A stretch of DNA of 64,000 nucleotides from Schistocephalus solidus (Eukaryota > Platyhelminthes > Cestoda > Diphyllobothriidea > Diphyllobothriidae), in assembly GCA_017591395.1 (NCBI GenBank), contig WEDG01001043.1, forward strand, positions 62,001 through 126,000, given 5' to 3'. Below are positions 10,358 to 21,504 of the stretch, one piece after another. The notes beneath the pieces were generated by a model, which made no database searches, was not told the DNA's origin, and saw only the letters and a list, made by a program, of their open reading frames with translations. How positions within the stretch are numbered: position 1 is the stretch's first letter; each line of letters opens with the position of its first letter. A program made the position numbers and the translations under genes.

Positions 10358-12640
10358 CTGGTAAGTCACTTTAGTCACTTTAAGTCACTTTATTGAGGGG
10401 AGTAGGCTTTCGCCCTTGAGCTCCCTATTCACATGCAAAAATGTCAATAGTTCAAACGTTTACAGTGATATATCTGACAAATGAAAATGTAGGGTCATCG
10501 ATATATGTGGGCCAGGCGCAACCTGCCACTGTTTACACAATCTTCATTATATTGAGAATAATTTCTCAGAAAATGAGTATCTAGTTTGAATTTAAATGTG
10601 TCAACAGTTTCTGAAAGGACCACCTCGTCAGGGAGTCCGTTCCATGCTCCAACGACCCTCTGCGAAAAGGCGTTCCGACGGACTTCCGTGTGGACAAACT
10701 TCCTCTGCAGTTTAAATGGATGACCCCGCAGATGTTCCGTCCCAGCCAATTCGAAGAAGTCAGCAAATTCTAGGGCACAATCGCGGCCTCTGACAATCCG
10801 GTAGGTTTGGATGAGGTCACCGCGTAGTTGCCTGTAATTTAGAGGAAACAAATCAAGTTCAACCAGTCTGGCTTCGTAAGGCAGATGACTTAGATTCTTG
10901 ACCATCTTCGTAGCCCTCGCCTGCACTCGTTCCAGCTGTAGATAATCCTTCTTAAACCACGGACGCCAGGCCTGGATGGCATATTCCAAGTGAGATCGAA
11001 CAAATACCCCGTAGGTTTTTTCGGAAGAGTTCCTTATCAATCTGCACAAATCCACGTCTGAGCGCAAATAAGACCTGTGTAGCGCGTTTAGCTGCCTTTA
11101 AACACTGTGAAGATGGTTTAAGTGAGGAGTTTATTAGAACACCGAGGTCCTTCTGTTCCTCAACAATTGAAAGGGGCTGCCCATTGAGAATGTATTGGTA
11201 GGAATCATCCTCCTCACTGGTCCTTCTTGTACGCAGTCTTAGGACCACACACTTCCCAACGTTAAAATTTAAGAGCCAACGAGCAGACCAGCTGCTAAGA
11301 CGGTTGAGATCCTCTTGAAGTGCGTGCCTATCGAAATCAGATCTGATGACCCTCCACAATTTGACATCATCTGCAAACATGATGGCGCTGCAATCCAGGT
11401 CGTCGACACAGTCGTTTATGTACACTAAGAAGAGTAACGGCCCTAATACCGAGCCTTAAGGGTCACCACTTAGAACCGGAGTAGGTGTTGACTTCGAGGT
11501 ATCGACGCACACAGTTTGCAATCTATCTGTAAGAAAGTCTGCGATCTATGTCAGCAGCATTCCTCTTATGCCGATTTTAGATAATTTGTAGATGAGACGT
11601 TTGTGTGGGACACTGTCAAACGCCTTCTTGAAATCAGTGTATATGACGTCAACCCTACCATTGTCGTCCAGTGCACGAGTCCACTGCTCTGTGGAGAGTA
11701 ATAAACTAGAAAGACAGGAGCGATTCTGTCTGAAGCCATGCTGGAGATCTGAGAGTAATTGGTTTTCCTCAAGGAACTTCATGGTTGCCTTCTTGATAAT
11801 TGATTCCATTATTTTACAGCAAATGGAGGTTAGGCTGACAGATCGATAATTGTTAACATTAGATCGAGCACCACTCTTGTGTATGGGGTATATATTTGCT
11901 GCCTTCCATTTGGATGGCAGTTTCCTGATTCAAATGACGAATTAAATATATGCGCTAGTGGTTTGGACAGTTCGCTGGCCAGTTCTTTAAAGAACTTGGC
12001 CGGTATATCGTCCGGACCAGATGACTTCGCTTCTTTCAGATTTCACAGTTCTAGTTCCACAAGAGGTTCCTGGAAGATTATATATTCAAGCACTGGACTG
12101 GCGTCTATAACAGTTCCGGTTCTCTAGTGAAAACCGAGGCGAAAAACCGACCTAAGTACTCGGCTTTGTCGCAATTTTCAACGACTTCAACACCATTCCC
12201 ATCCATGAGTACTGCTACTGGGTCCTTGTTTTTTTAGTCAGCTATTGATATAATGGAATAAACGTTTTGGTTTATATTCAGCCTGTTGAATAATTCTTGA
12301 TTCATAGTTCTTCCTTGCCTGACGGATCATTCTTTTTACTGCGTTTATTTGATGACGAAATTCTTTGAGATGCTCTGCTGACCCTGTTTGCCTGAATACC
12401 TTCCATTTTTTATTATTCTTCTTTAGCTGCCTGTTAAGTTCTCTTGTTAACCAGGCGGGGCGACTATTCTTTTTTTGCACCTTCACTGGACAAAAGCGTT
12501 CAATCAGATCGAGGAGACTGTCTTAAATGATCGCCAGTCATCCTCTGGATTCCCTTTAAGCAAACAATCCCATCTCATAGACATCAGTTCTTTCCTCATC
12601 GCGTTAAAATCAGCCTTCCAAGTAAAGGTGGAGTGACATT
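10357..12640 (-). mobile_element. CR1-like element E4, copy a, 5'-truncated
   Basis: On the minus strand: basic linker (SRPAWLTRELNRQLKKNNK, 12430-12486), RT blocks QHGFRQNRSC and VIYTDFKKAFDSVPHKRL (11546-11809), AIMFADDVKLW (about 11380), and C-terminal blocks RSHLEYAIQAWRPW and HLRGHPFKLQRK, ending with a stop near 10495. The 3' end carries a tail of AGTGACT-type repeats at 10357-10400 preceded by a hairpin with a GAAA loop. The endonuclease is absent apart from its last residues, the usual result of incomplete reverse transcription. The conserved PQGSVLGP block is interrupted by a stop where glutamine is expected (about 11457). Copy b lies at 31.17-32.14 kb. Confidence 0.85.
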
Positions 12641-14496
12641 CAAACGCTTAACTGACGACCGAACATGGAAGACTTGAGCATGTTCACTTAGTGAGCATGG
12701 CTGTTCACATAGTGCAGCAATTATCCACTTTGTATTTATTTATACCGCGATATTAAGTTTTTAATGATGGACCTTAAATATGTAATTCATTTATTATAGA
12801 TTCCATATGCTACAAACTCATTTCTATTTCGTTTTATACATGTCAGCTTGACGAGGTTTTAAATGATTCTCCCCTGCGTTACGTATCGAAAATTTATTCC
12901 CGGTGATATATTCAACCGTGTGACGACCCTCGACGTCCTCGGCCATTACACCCTGCTCAGACCTGCATAAATAACCCATTTAGCTCATTTCACGCCTATC
13001 TCGCTTGTTATTATATAAAGTCGGCGCGCACACAACACTTACTAAGAGACTTAAAAGCAACCACTTAAAAATATCATAACAAGTGCGATAGGCGTTCAAT
13101 GATCTAAATGGGTTGATGACGCAGGGTGGAGCAAGATAAAGTTGCACCACTACCAGAAATTGACGAAAGTGCAACGTTTTGCCAGTTGTAGCGTGGGGTT
13201 AAAAGCTGAACGGCCGAATTTTCCCAAGCAGATTACATGTCGGTCGAATTAAAGATAACATTAAAGAGAAAAGCAGGATGACGGACGACAAAGAATGAGC
13301 CGAGTTGTCTAAACATGGTTCTATAGACCTACAAGACCTGTTTCAAATACCCGGTTCAGTTTCAGTCGGATCGTTTAGGGCGTTTATCTACGGCTTCCCT
13401 TAAAGAGCGGAAGTAATATATGCAAAGTAGCCGAAAGCGTTCTGACATACTTTACCCATTAACTTTTCCAGTTAAAGTTTCATTTGACTCTTTTTCACGT
13501 TGATTTCCTTTTTGCTTGCGCCTCAGCTTGCCTACTTGAGCACTCGTGCACATTAATTGATCTCAGTTTTGTCGAAACAACTGACAGGCATTGACTAGAC
13601 ACCTTAAAAATCCCTATCGCGTCAATGTGTAACTGAAGGTGCATTTCCAGGATTTCCCTTGTCGAGCGATGTCAAAGTTTGTAAAGCAGACCTTTTGTCA
13701 GGCTAAGATGTACATAGCATCCATTATTTAGAAGCCTCCTAATGCACGCTTGAGGCGTTCGCAATAGGTTTATTGGATCCGTAGGCAGTTCAAGATGGAA
13801 GGGACACGATTTATCAAATAATTTCTTCCTTGTTGTAAGTGGCCTTTTCGTTTCCAAGCAGAATTATTTCAAAGCCCCAAAGGCTTGAAATCTCCTTGTC
13901 CGTTCCACCTCTTTGGCAGACTCTAGCTCTATTATTCGTTTACGCATGATAAAAACATGCAGGTAGGCATTTCGCGTTCAGGCGATTCATGGGAGACCAT
14001 GCATAGATGAAGCTGATGGTTTAGCAGGCTCTGATTCTTCACTAGTCAAGAATTATGCCCTTATGTGTCGCTGAATGCGTTTGTAAATGGTGCTCCGATG
14101 GTACCAGCGTATTTATGCTTCATATTTACAGCCCACATATGGTACAAACATTTCATACAACAGTTATAACTACAACACTGAAACACTAGTAGCAAGTTTA
14201 TATCGAGGCGATATCACGAATAGCGATTTTTTTCGTTACTTTCCCTCGCTGTTTCCCTCATTGTTTCCCTCACTGACGTAATCTGGCTGCTGATTGTTTG
14301 GCAATCTTTAATTGATTTGACACAGTCGCGCTGACGTGTATTCATATTTGTGGCATGGGCGCATGACGTATGAGGAAGTGAAGCTCTCTGTTTACTTTAC
14401 GGATTTTTATCTTGTTGCTTTTGTTACTGTTTTATTAATTATGTTTAGATATGAATCCCGGAGAATACGAAGACGACGAATTAAGCGATATGGGGT
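12641..14496. other. No gene; contains a short dispersed repeat
   Basis: The segment 12714-12800 (starting GCAGCAATTATCCACTTTG) recurs with few changes at about 29816-29915, so it is a dispersed repeat of unknown class. Scattered short open frames (for example 13672-13857 minus) show nothing recognisable. Confidence 0.5.
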
Positions 14497-15207
14497 CTAA
14501 GAATGCTTAGGTGGGGAGCTCAGGGGTGGTGAAATGATCATAGGAGGATTATGACTGGCATAAGGTTGATCTACCGGAGTGAAAGTGTCAATTCGTGGAA
14601 GATTTGGACTAGAGTTAACGCAAAACAGGAAGCAGAGACCGGTTTCGAGTCTTCTAACCCACAGAAATGTAATGTTTGCTAACTGGCATCTATCCGCATA
14701 AGAGATACTGGATCCAGGAAGAGAAAATAGTCTTCGAGTAAAAACTCTCTGATTTTTTTCAATCTTACTGCGGTCAGAGGCGTTCATCAGCCCAAAGAGG
14801 GGACAGCAGTATTCTAGGATGGGAAGAACAAACATGCGGTACAGTCTCAACTTTATTTCCGGAAGGAAGAAATTATGTGATATATAACCACATATCTGTG
14901 CAGCCGTGGCAGAAATTCGATCTGCATGAGGCGATCATGCTAGCTTATTAGGGAACCTTAGACCTAAGTTTCTTATGGTTGCTCGTTCTAAAGTGTACTA
15001 TTTTGAAAACCTAGGGGTCCAGGAAGTTTGGCGGGGCCAAAACACAGGAAACTACTTTTAGATGGATAAAATTCCATCTGCCAACTAGAACTCCAACGTG
15101 AGAGCATAAGTAGATCAGTGTTGATTTTATCAGCGCAACTATTTGCGGTCTCTTTAGAAAATGCCTCTTGCAAAGGCAATTCTGACTTCAGACTCAACTT
15201 TTGTCAG
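14497..15207 (-). mobile_element. M-family reverse transcriptase fragment, outer left copy
   Basis: Minus-strand frames 15197-14988 (SRWSSSWQMEFYPSKSSFLC, the segment after the RT catalytic site) and 14850-14497 (MFVLPILEYCCPLFGLMNA, then SYADRCQLANITFLWVRR) encode the RT thumb and C-terminal region. The copy lacks the last 300 bp of M seen at 28940-29232. It faces an inverted piece of E1 at 15208. Three other copies lie at 19725-20504, 20505-21504 and 28226-29232. Confidence 0.8.
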
Positions 15208-15465
15208 CTATCCCAGAAGTTTAAAGAGCCCTTAGTTGAGAGCGAAAAAACCAACCCGTGGCAAGTTAGAATTTGGAAACACCATAAAAAAATTATAAAG
15301 TTAAAAACACCTCGCATTAATCCCTTGGGTCAATCAGAGGAAAATATGGTCGGCAGTGTATCGAAGAACGCAGTAGACCGAGAGAAATGCGTAGTTATCC
15401 TAGCTTCACCTGAATAAAATGCTCCTACCTCGAAGGAATGTATCTCCGCTGACCTTCATGAGCCG
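15208..15465 (+). mobile_element. Inverted piece of E1 ORF1 fused to E3, outer left
   Basis: Encodes the E1 ORF1 start blocks KEPLVESEKTNPWQ and DREKCVVIL. It breaks off around CTGACCTT (15465), where it joins E3 in the opposite orientation. The same E1/M junction is present at all four M copies, so the outer junctions are inverted copies of the inner ones. Confidence 0.75.
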
Positions 15466-16111
15466 GCATATCTGTATGAGATCACCTTGAAACTGCGTGT
15501 TCTCAAGAGGTAAAAGGTTAAGCGCGTCAAGTCTGGATTTGTATGATAAAGATGTTCGACCCTTCATGACATTTTTGCCCTACTTCGAACCATTTCCAAC
15601 AGCTCGTAATCTTTTTTCAGCCATGGTCACCATGCCTGAACTCTTCATTCCAGGTGTGAACGAATAAACACCCCAGTTACTTCTCAAAATATTTAGAATT
15701 TAGAATTTATATTTGGTTAGCACCGGGAAGGTACTGTCTAAGCTTTTTTCTTTATCGATATCTACGAAAATTCTTTTGATGGCAAAAAAGGCACTCCATG
15801 CCCTTTGGGCCGCCTTGACAAATAGAGTGGAGGGCTTCAGGGAAGAAAAATGGTATATCCTAGGTCCTTTGTTCGGATATATTTCACAGACACCTTCCGT
15901 CGAGGAAGCGTCAATGGGAGTTGCCCATCGCGCTAGTCGTCTTCGTTTTGAGCCACAATGCGACACATTTCTCAAAATTGAACATAATCGGCCATTTATC
16001 GGATATCTCAGCTAGGTGGTTGAGTCCTTCTTGTAAAATCTATTCATCATTACTGCATTTGATTGGTTGTCATATCTTGATGTCGTCTGCAAACATGACT
16101 CCCTTGCAGTC
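15466..16111 (-). mobile_element. E3, CR1-like RT fragment, left arm
   Basis: Minus-strand fragment beginning at the catalytic block (GVMFADDIKI at about 16095) and running through FVKAAQRAWSAFFAIKRIF to SRLDALNLLPLENTQFQGDL. Stops and shifts interrupt it. Its 5' end abuts the 3' tail of E1 exactly, so either E1 inserted there or a truncated E3 was joined to it. The left copy has about 57 bp more than the right copy, including a TTTAGAATTTAGAATTTA micro-repeat. Confidence 0.7.
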
Positions 16112-19100
16112 CAGTTCAGTTCAGTGTATTTGAGGAAAATCGGCGTATGCCTTTGAACTTCCTATTTGTTACATAAAAATCTTTAGAATTAGAAGCAATG
16201 AAAAGAAGTAACAGTCAAGTGCATGCAGGCAGATTTACGAAGTACACTGGCATTGTTAATGTTTTGTACTTACATAGTTTTCGTGGTGCTGCAAGACATG
16301 TATGTCAAACCGATGTTTGAATGCCCCCACAGACTGGGACCTTACAACCAGCTCAGCTAGCTTATTCCACGGTTCCATGACACGGTTGATGAAAAAATAC
16401 TTCCTCACATCCAATCTTCCTTGGAGTACATGTGGTTTGAGTGGATGACCCCGGAGATTAGTCGTAGTGGCAATTTGCAAAAGATCATCACAGGAAGGCG
16501 CAATCCATGCCACGCACGATACGGAAGGTTTGTATCAATTCTCCGCGCAACTGCCTATAACGCAGATGAAAGGGCTTAAGGTTATTTAGGCGGATCGCAA
16601 ATAGCAGTTGACCTTGATCTCTTACTTATTTTGTGGCTCGTATGTGCACCCTTTCGAACAGGTAGTAGTCCTGCTGGGTCCACGGTCGCCAGGCTTGGGT
16701 CGCGTATTCAAGATGTGACTTTACAAACGTACAACAAACTTTAGATAAGCATTCTCTATCGAAAACGTTAAATGCCCGCTTGATAGCGTACAGCATTGAA
16801 TTGGCGCATATAGCGGCCTTGCAACATTGCGTAGAAGGCTTCAGGTTGTTTGTCATCCAAACGCCGAGATCGTTCTGTGTTTCTGATTCTTGGGGTGGCA
16901 TACTGTTATAATAGTAGGGTCTCATATCAGTGACCTGATTTAGATTTCCCAGACGTAGCATGGCGTATTTGTTTGAGTTGAAGGACAAGAGCCATCTGTG
17001 GGACCACTCGTCCAATCGACGAAGATTGTGTTGGAAATCGTCTCAATCGTCAGCACTGTGGATGACTTTCCCGATTTTATATCGTCCGCAAACATAACAA
17101 GGTCGCAGTCTAATTACTGTACACACTTATTAAGGAACAAGCGAAATAGGATCAGTCGGAGCACGGAACCTTGCAGGATTCCACTGTTCATGACCGTGTG
17201 CGTTGATCGTTCTCCGCCTACACAGAGCACTTTTGAAATGACCAACGAGAAAATGCTCGATCCACGTATGAAGTTTTGCCTCTACTACCGAGCATTCTCA
17301 ACTTGTAAATGAGACGCTGGTGTGGAACACTATCGAAGACCTTCTGAAATCAATGTAAGCCACATACACAGTGTCTTTTTGCATCGAGTGCTTTTTTGTC
17401 CAGCTTTGCATTGTATAAAAAGTAAGCTCGTAACACACGATCTTCCCCTACGAAAGCCTATTGTGCATTTGATAAGATGTTATGGGTTTATAACTAAATC
17501 ATTTATTTCTTCTTTAAAACCTTCCCCATAACCTTGCAAGAGATTGAGGTCAGGCTGACAGGCCTGTAGTTTGTAGCAAGTGTACGACTACTACTTTTGT
17601 GAAGAGGTGTAATGTAGGCTGTTTTTCTAGTCGGTAGGAAGAATTCCCGAATAGAACGATTTCTGGCACGGAAAGGATAGTGGTTCGGCCAGCTCCCGAG
17701 CAAATTCGAGGAGCAGCTTTGCTGGAATCTCGTCAGAGCCGGGGATTTGCCTGCCTTCATACTATTTAGTTCTTCGAAGATCACCTATTCTCAAAAGAGC
17801 ATATCCTGAATAATTGGCGCTCCAATAGTCTCGTTACTAGATGGAATAATAACAGCTTATCTGATGTAAACAGAGTAAAAGAACTGCGAAAAGTGTTCAA
17901 TTTTGTTTTTAATTTCTTATATCTCAAAACCGTTATCGTTTCTCATGACAGGAATCGGGTTCCTATTACGTGTGCTTTTTCGTAAATAGCTGTAGAGCAA
18001 TTTGGGATTGTGAACTGCTCGCTAGAGAAAATCCCTCTCGTAATCCCGTCGTTTTTATGAAGATCAAGCTTTTAACCTTGTTCCTTTGAATTGTGAATGC
18101 TTGCAAGGCTAAATTTTCATTGGATCGGCAAAATTTCTTCCAAAGCCTTCCTTTCCTGTTAATCTCTCTTTTTAGATCTCTTGTTAGCCACTGGGGTCGG
18201 TTGGATATCCTAAGTTGTGATGACGGACAGTGGAAATTTTATTAGATTCAACAACCACTCCTTAAATAAATTCCAGTCCTCAGTGACGTTCCCGAAGAAG
18301 ATCCCAGTCTATTTGTGATGCCTCAGCTCTCATTTCGCACAAGCCTCCTTGCCATAGATTGGGCCTGGTTTCATTTATTGAAGATGGCACAGAATATAAA
18401 CTATACTCCCATGAAAGTACTGCATGATCACTTCGACCAAGTGGAGGTAGGCAGTGTACCTCGTCTAAACTGTCAAGATTTTAAGTGAAGACGAGATCTA
18501 AACAACTAGCCTGTTGTCCTCCACGCGCTCTCGTTGGAACAAAAACATGTTGTGAGAGAATATCTTCAAGTGTTATCTTTAGCAGATGGTGATCAAAGGC
18601 GTACTTTGAGCAATGCGCCTGCAGATCGTTCCATCTAATGCTGGGTGCATTTAAGTCCCCCATTAGAGAAACGTCAGATCGACTACCAGTCTCCTTTATG
18701 TTCTCCAACAAACAAGTATCAGCTTCGGTGTCTGTCCCTGGTGGTCGGTAGAGCATCATGGCTTCAACGGACTGCAATCCCCGTGTCTTTTTAGTCAGCC
18801 AAATAGCCTCGATACCATTGGTGATATTCTCTGTCTTTTCACACATTGTAAAATCGCTCTTAACCTACATCGCAACTCCTCCACCCTGGTGGTGTGGTCT
18901 CTCTTGAACAACTGGTACCCGGATAATGCTACTTCGCTATCACTTATGTTCTGTGACAATCACGTTTCTGTGATTGCTTAAATATCAGGAGACAGAACGG
19001 CTACCTGTATTTTCAGTTCGTCGAGCTTCGAAAACAGACTTTAGGCATTCGTTTACACAAATATAAGTTGGTAACAGTCGATAGAGCCAAATTTCGTTTG

Positions 19101-19724
19101 TCTCGAGTTTGCCAATACTACTTTTCCGCTGCCATCATGAGCAATGGCTGGTTCCAGAGCAATGCCGCGTTTCTCTTTATCACACGTCACCTGAATATAA
19201 CAAGCTGTTCTCTTTAGATGCAAGTCTCCTTTGCGGCATTTCAGACTTTCTGCTGGAGAGTAGTCCGGCTGAAAAAACCTTATGATAGATTCGAAGGTTG
19301 GTCTTTCTAGAGAGATGTAGCTTAGCCTCTTCCTTGCTGTCCAAGGCAATTTTATTAGGCCATGGTCTCAGAGTTTCTTACTGTTCAATATCCTTTTTTC
19401 CTATCAGTAAGGTTGTGTGAACGGTTACCTCCTCTCCCAAATGAAGTAATTCGTTCACCAGGGGCTGAACCATAGCAAGGTCAGCAAAGATACATCCCTT
19501 CGAGGTAGGAGCGTTTGATTCAGGTGAACCTAGGATAACTACGCATTTCTCTCGGTCTACTGCGTTCTTCGATACACTGCCGACCATATTTCCTCTGATT
19601 GACCCAAGGGATTAATGCGAGGTGTTTTTAACTTTATAATTTTTTTATGGTGTTTCCAAATTCTAACTTGCCACGGGTTGGTTTTTTCGCTCTCAACTAA
19701 GGGCTCTTTAAACTTCTGGGATAG
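16111..19724 (-). mobile_element. E1, CR1-like retrotransposon, left-arm copy
   Basis: Nearly complete on the minus strand: ORF1 (19724-19050, with DREKCVVILGSPESNAPT), endonuclease (18846-18481, SLMGDLNAPSIRWNDL and CLDLVFT), linker (about 18200-18050), RT (17784-16626, RPVSLTSISCKVMG and VKSHLEYATQAWRPW), C-terminal HLRGHPLKP-like block (16513-16256), and a 3' end with hairpin and an AACTG-type tail (about 16111-16170). Frame breaks occur between the domains, so it is inactive as written. Its right-arm partner is split by E2. ORF1 starts within a coding block, so the 5' end is truncated. Confidence 0.85.
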
Positions 19725-20504
19725 CTGACAAAAGTTGAGTCTGAAGTCAGAATTGCCTTTGCAAGAGGCATTTTCTAAAGAGACCGCAAATAGTTGCGCT
19801 GATAAAATCAACACTGATCTACTTATGCTCTCACGTTGGAGTTCTAGTTGGCAGATGGAATTTTATCCATCTAAAAGTAGTTTCCTGTGTTTTGGCCCCG
19901 CCAAACTTCCTGGACCCCTAGGTTTTCAAAAAAGTACACTTAAGAACGAGCAACCATAAGAGACTTAGGTCTAAGGTTCCCTAATAAGCTAGCATGATCG
20001 CCTCATGCAGATCGAATTTCTGCCACGGCTGCACAGATATGTGGTTATATATCGCATAATTTCTTCCTTCCGGAAATAAAGTTGAGACTGTACCGCATGT
20101 TTGTTCTTCCCATCCTAGAATACTGCTGTCCCCTCTTTGGGCTGATGAACGCCTCTGACCGCAGTAAGATTGAAAAAAATCAGAGAGTTTTTACTCGAAG
20201 ACTATTTTCTCTTCCTGGATCCAGTATCTCTTATGCGGATAGATGCCAGTTAGCAAACATTACATTTCTGTGGGTTAGAAGACTCGAAACCGGTCTCTGC
20301 TTCCGGTTTTGCGTTAACTCTAGTCCAAATCTTCCACGAATTGACACTTTCACTCCGGTAGATCAACCTTATGCCACTCATAATTCTCCCATGATCATTT
20401 CACCACTCCTTAGCTCCACACCTAAGCATTCTTAGTTTTTAGCCTCCAAATAGGCTTTCATTTGGAATAATCATCCACTCGAAATTAGGTTGTCGTCTAC
20501 ATTA
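19725..20504 (+). mobile_element. M-family fragment, inner left copy
   Basis: Same RT segment as the other M copies, in plus orientation: MEFYPSKSSFLCFGPAKLPG (19735-19959) and the C-terminal frame 20082-20435. It stops at ...TCTACATTA (20504), 222 bp short of the M 3' end, exactly where the right-arm M copy begins. Confidence 0.8.
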
Positions 20505-20726
20505 TGCTAGTTAAGAAGGAGGGGACGAAAAGTGACTGCGAAGATTGACTCTGCAGAAGATACTATAAACATATTTAAAAACCAATTTAATATCAGGGTA
20601 ACTGCCTCAAATACCAGGAGGACCCTTTTCTAAATACAAAATATGCAAGTTTGGGAAGGAAACAGACAAAAAGGAATTTATATTTTCCGAAGTTAAATGT
20701 TTGCGTAATTTTGTTTTGAAAATCGC
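20505..20726 (-). repeat. Unpaired centre of the palindrome = M 3' terminus
   Basis: These 222 bp, read on the minus strand, match 29010-29232, the 3' untranslated end of the outer right M copy (ending ...CTTAACTAGCA). The left arm therefore lacks the terminal 222 bp of M, while the right arm keeps it, and the junction falls exactly at the element's terminal base as judged from the two copies. Confidence 0.85.
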
Positions 20727-21504
20727 TAATGTAGACGACAACCTAATTTCGAGTGGATGATTATTCCAGATGAAAGCCTATTTGGAGGCTAAAAACTAAG
20801 AATGCTTAGGTGTGGAGCTAAGGAGTGGTGAAATGATCATGGGAGAATTATGAGTGGCATAAGGTTGATCTACCGGAGTGAAAGTGTCAATTCGTGGAAG
20901 ATTTGGACTAGAGTTAACGCAAAACCGGAAGCAGAGACCGGTTTCGAGTCTTCTAACCCACAGAAATGTAATGTTTGCTAACTGGCATCTATCCGCATAA
21001 GAGATACTGGATCCAGGAAGAGAAAATAGTCTTCGAGTAAAAACTCTCTGATTTTTTTCAATCTTACTGCGGTCAGAGGCGTTCATCAGCCCAAAGAGGG
21101 ACAGCAGTATTCTAGGATGGGAAGAACAAACATGCGGTACAGTCTCAACTTTATTTCCGGAAGGAAGAAATTATGCGATATATAACCACATATCTGTGCA
21201 GCCGTGGCAGAAATTCGATCTGCATGAGGCGATCATGCTAGCTTATTAGGGAACCTTAGACCTAAGTCTCTTATGGTTGCTCGTTCTTAAGTGTACTTTT
21301 TTGAAAACCTAGGGGTCCAGGAAGTTTGGCGGGGCCAAAACACAGGAAACTACTTTTAGATGGATAAAATTCCATCTGCCAACTAGAACTCCAACGTGAG
21401 AGCATAAGTAGATCAGTGTTGATTTTATCAGCGCAACTATTTGCGGTCTCTTTAGAAAATGCCTCTTGCAAAGGCAATTCTGACTTCAGACTCAACTTTT
21501 GTCA
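20727..21504 (-). mobile_element. M-family fragment, inner right copy
   Basis: Minus-strand frames 21495-21271 and 21086-20796 encode the same RT C-terminal region as the inner left copy. One base missing in the CCCAAAGAGGG run (about 21098) shortens the frame relative to the left copy. Together with 20505-20726 it has the full 3' end. Confidence 0.8.
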
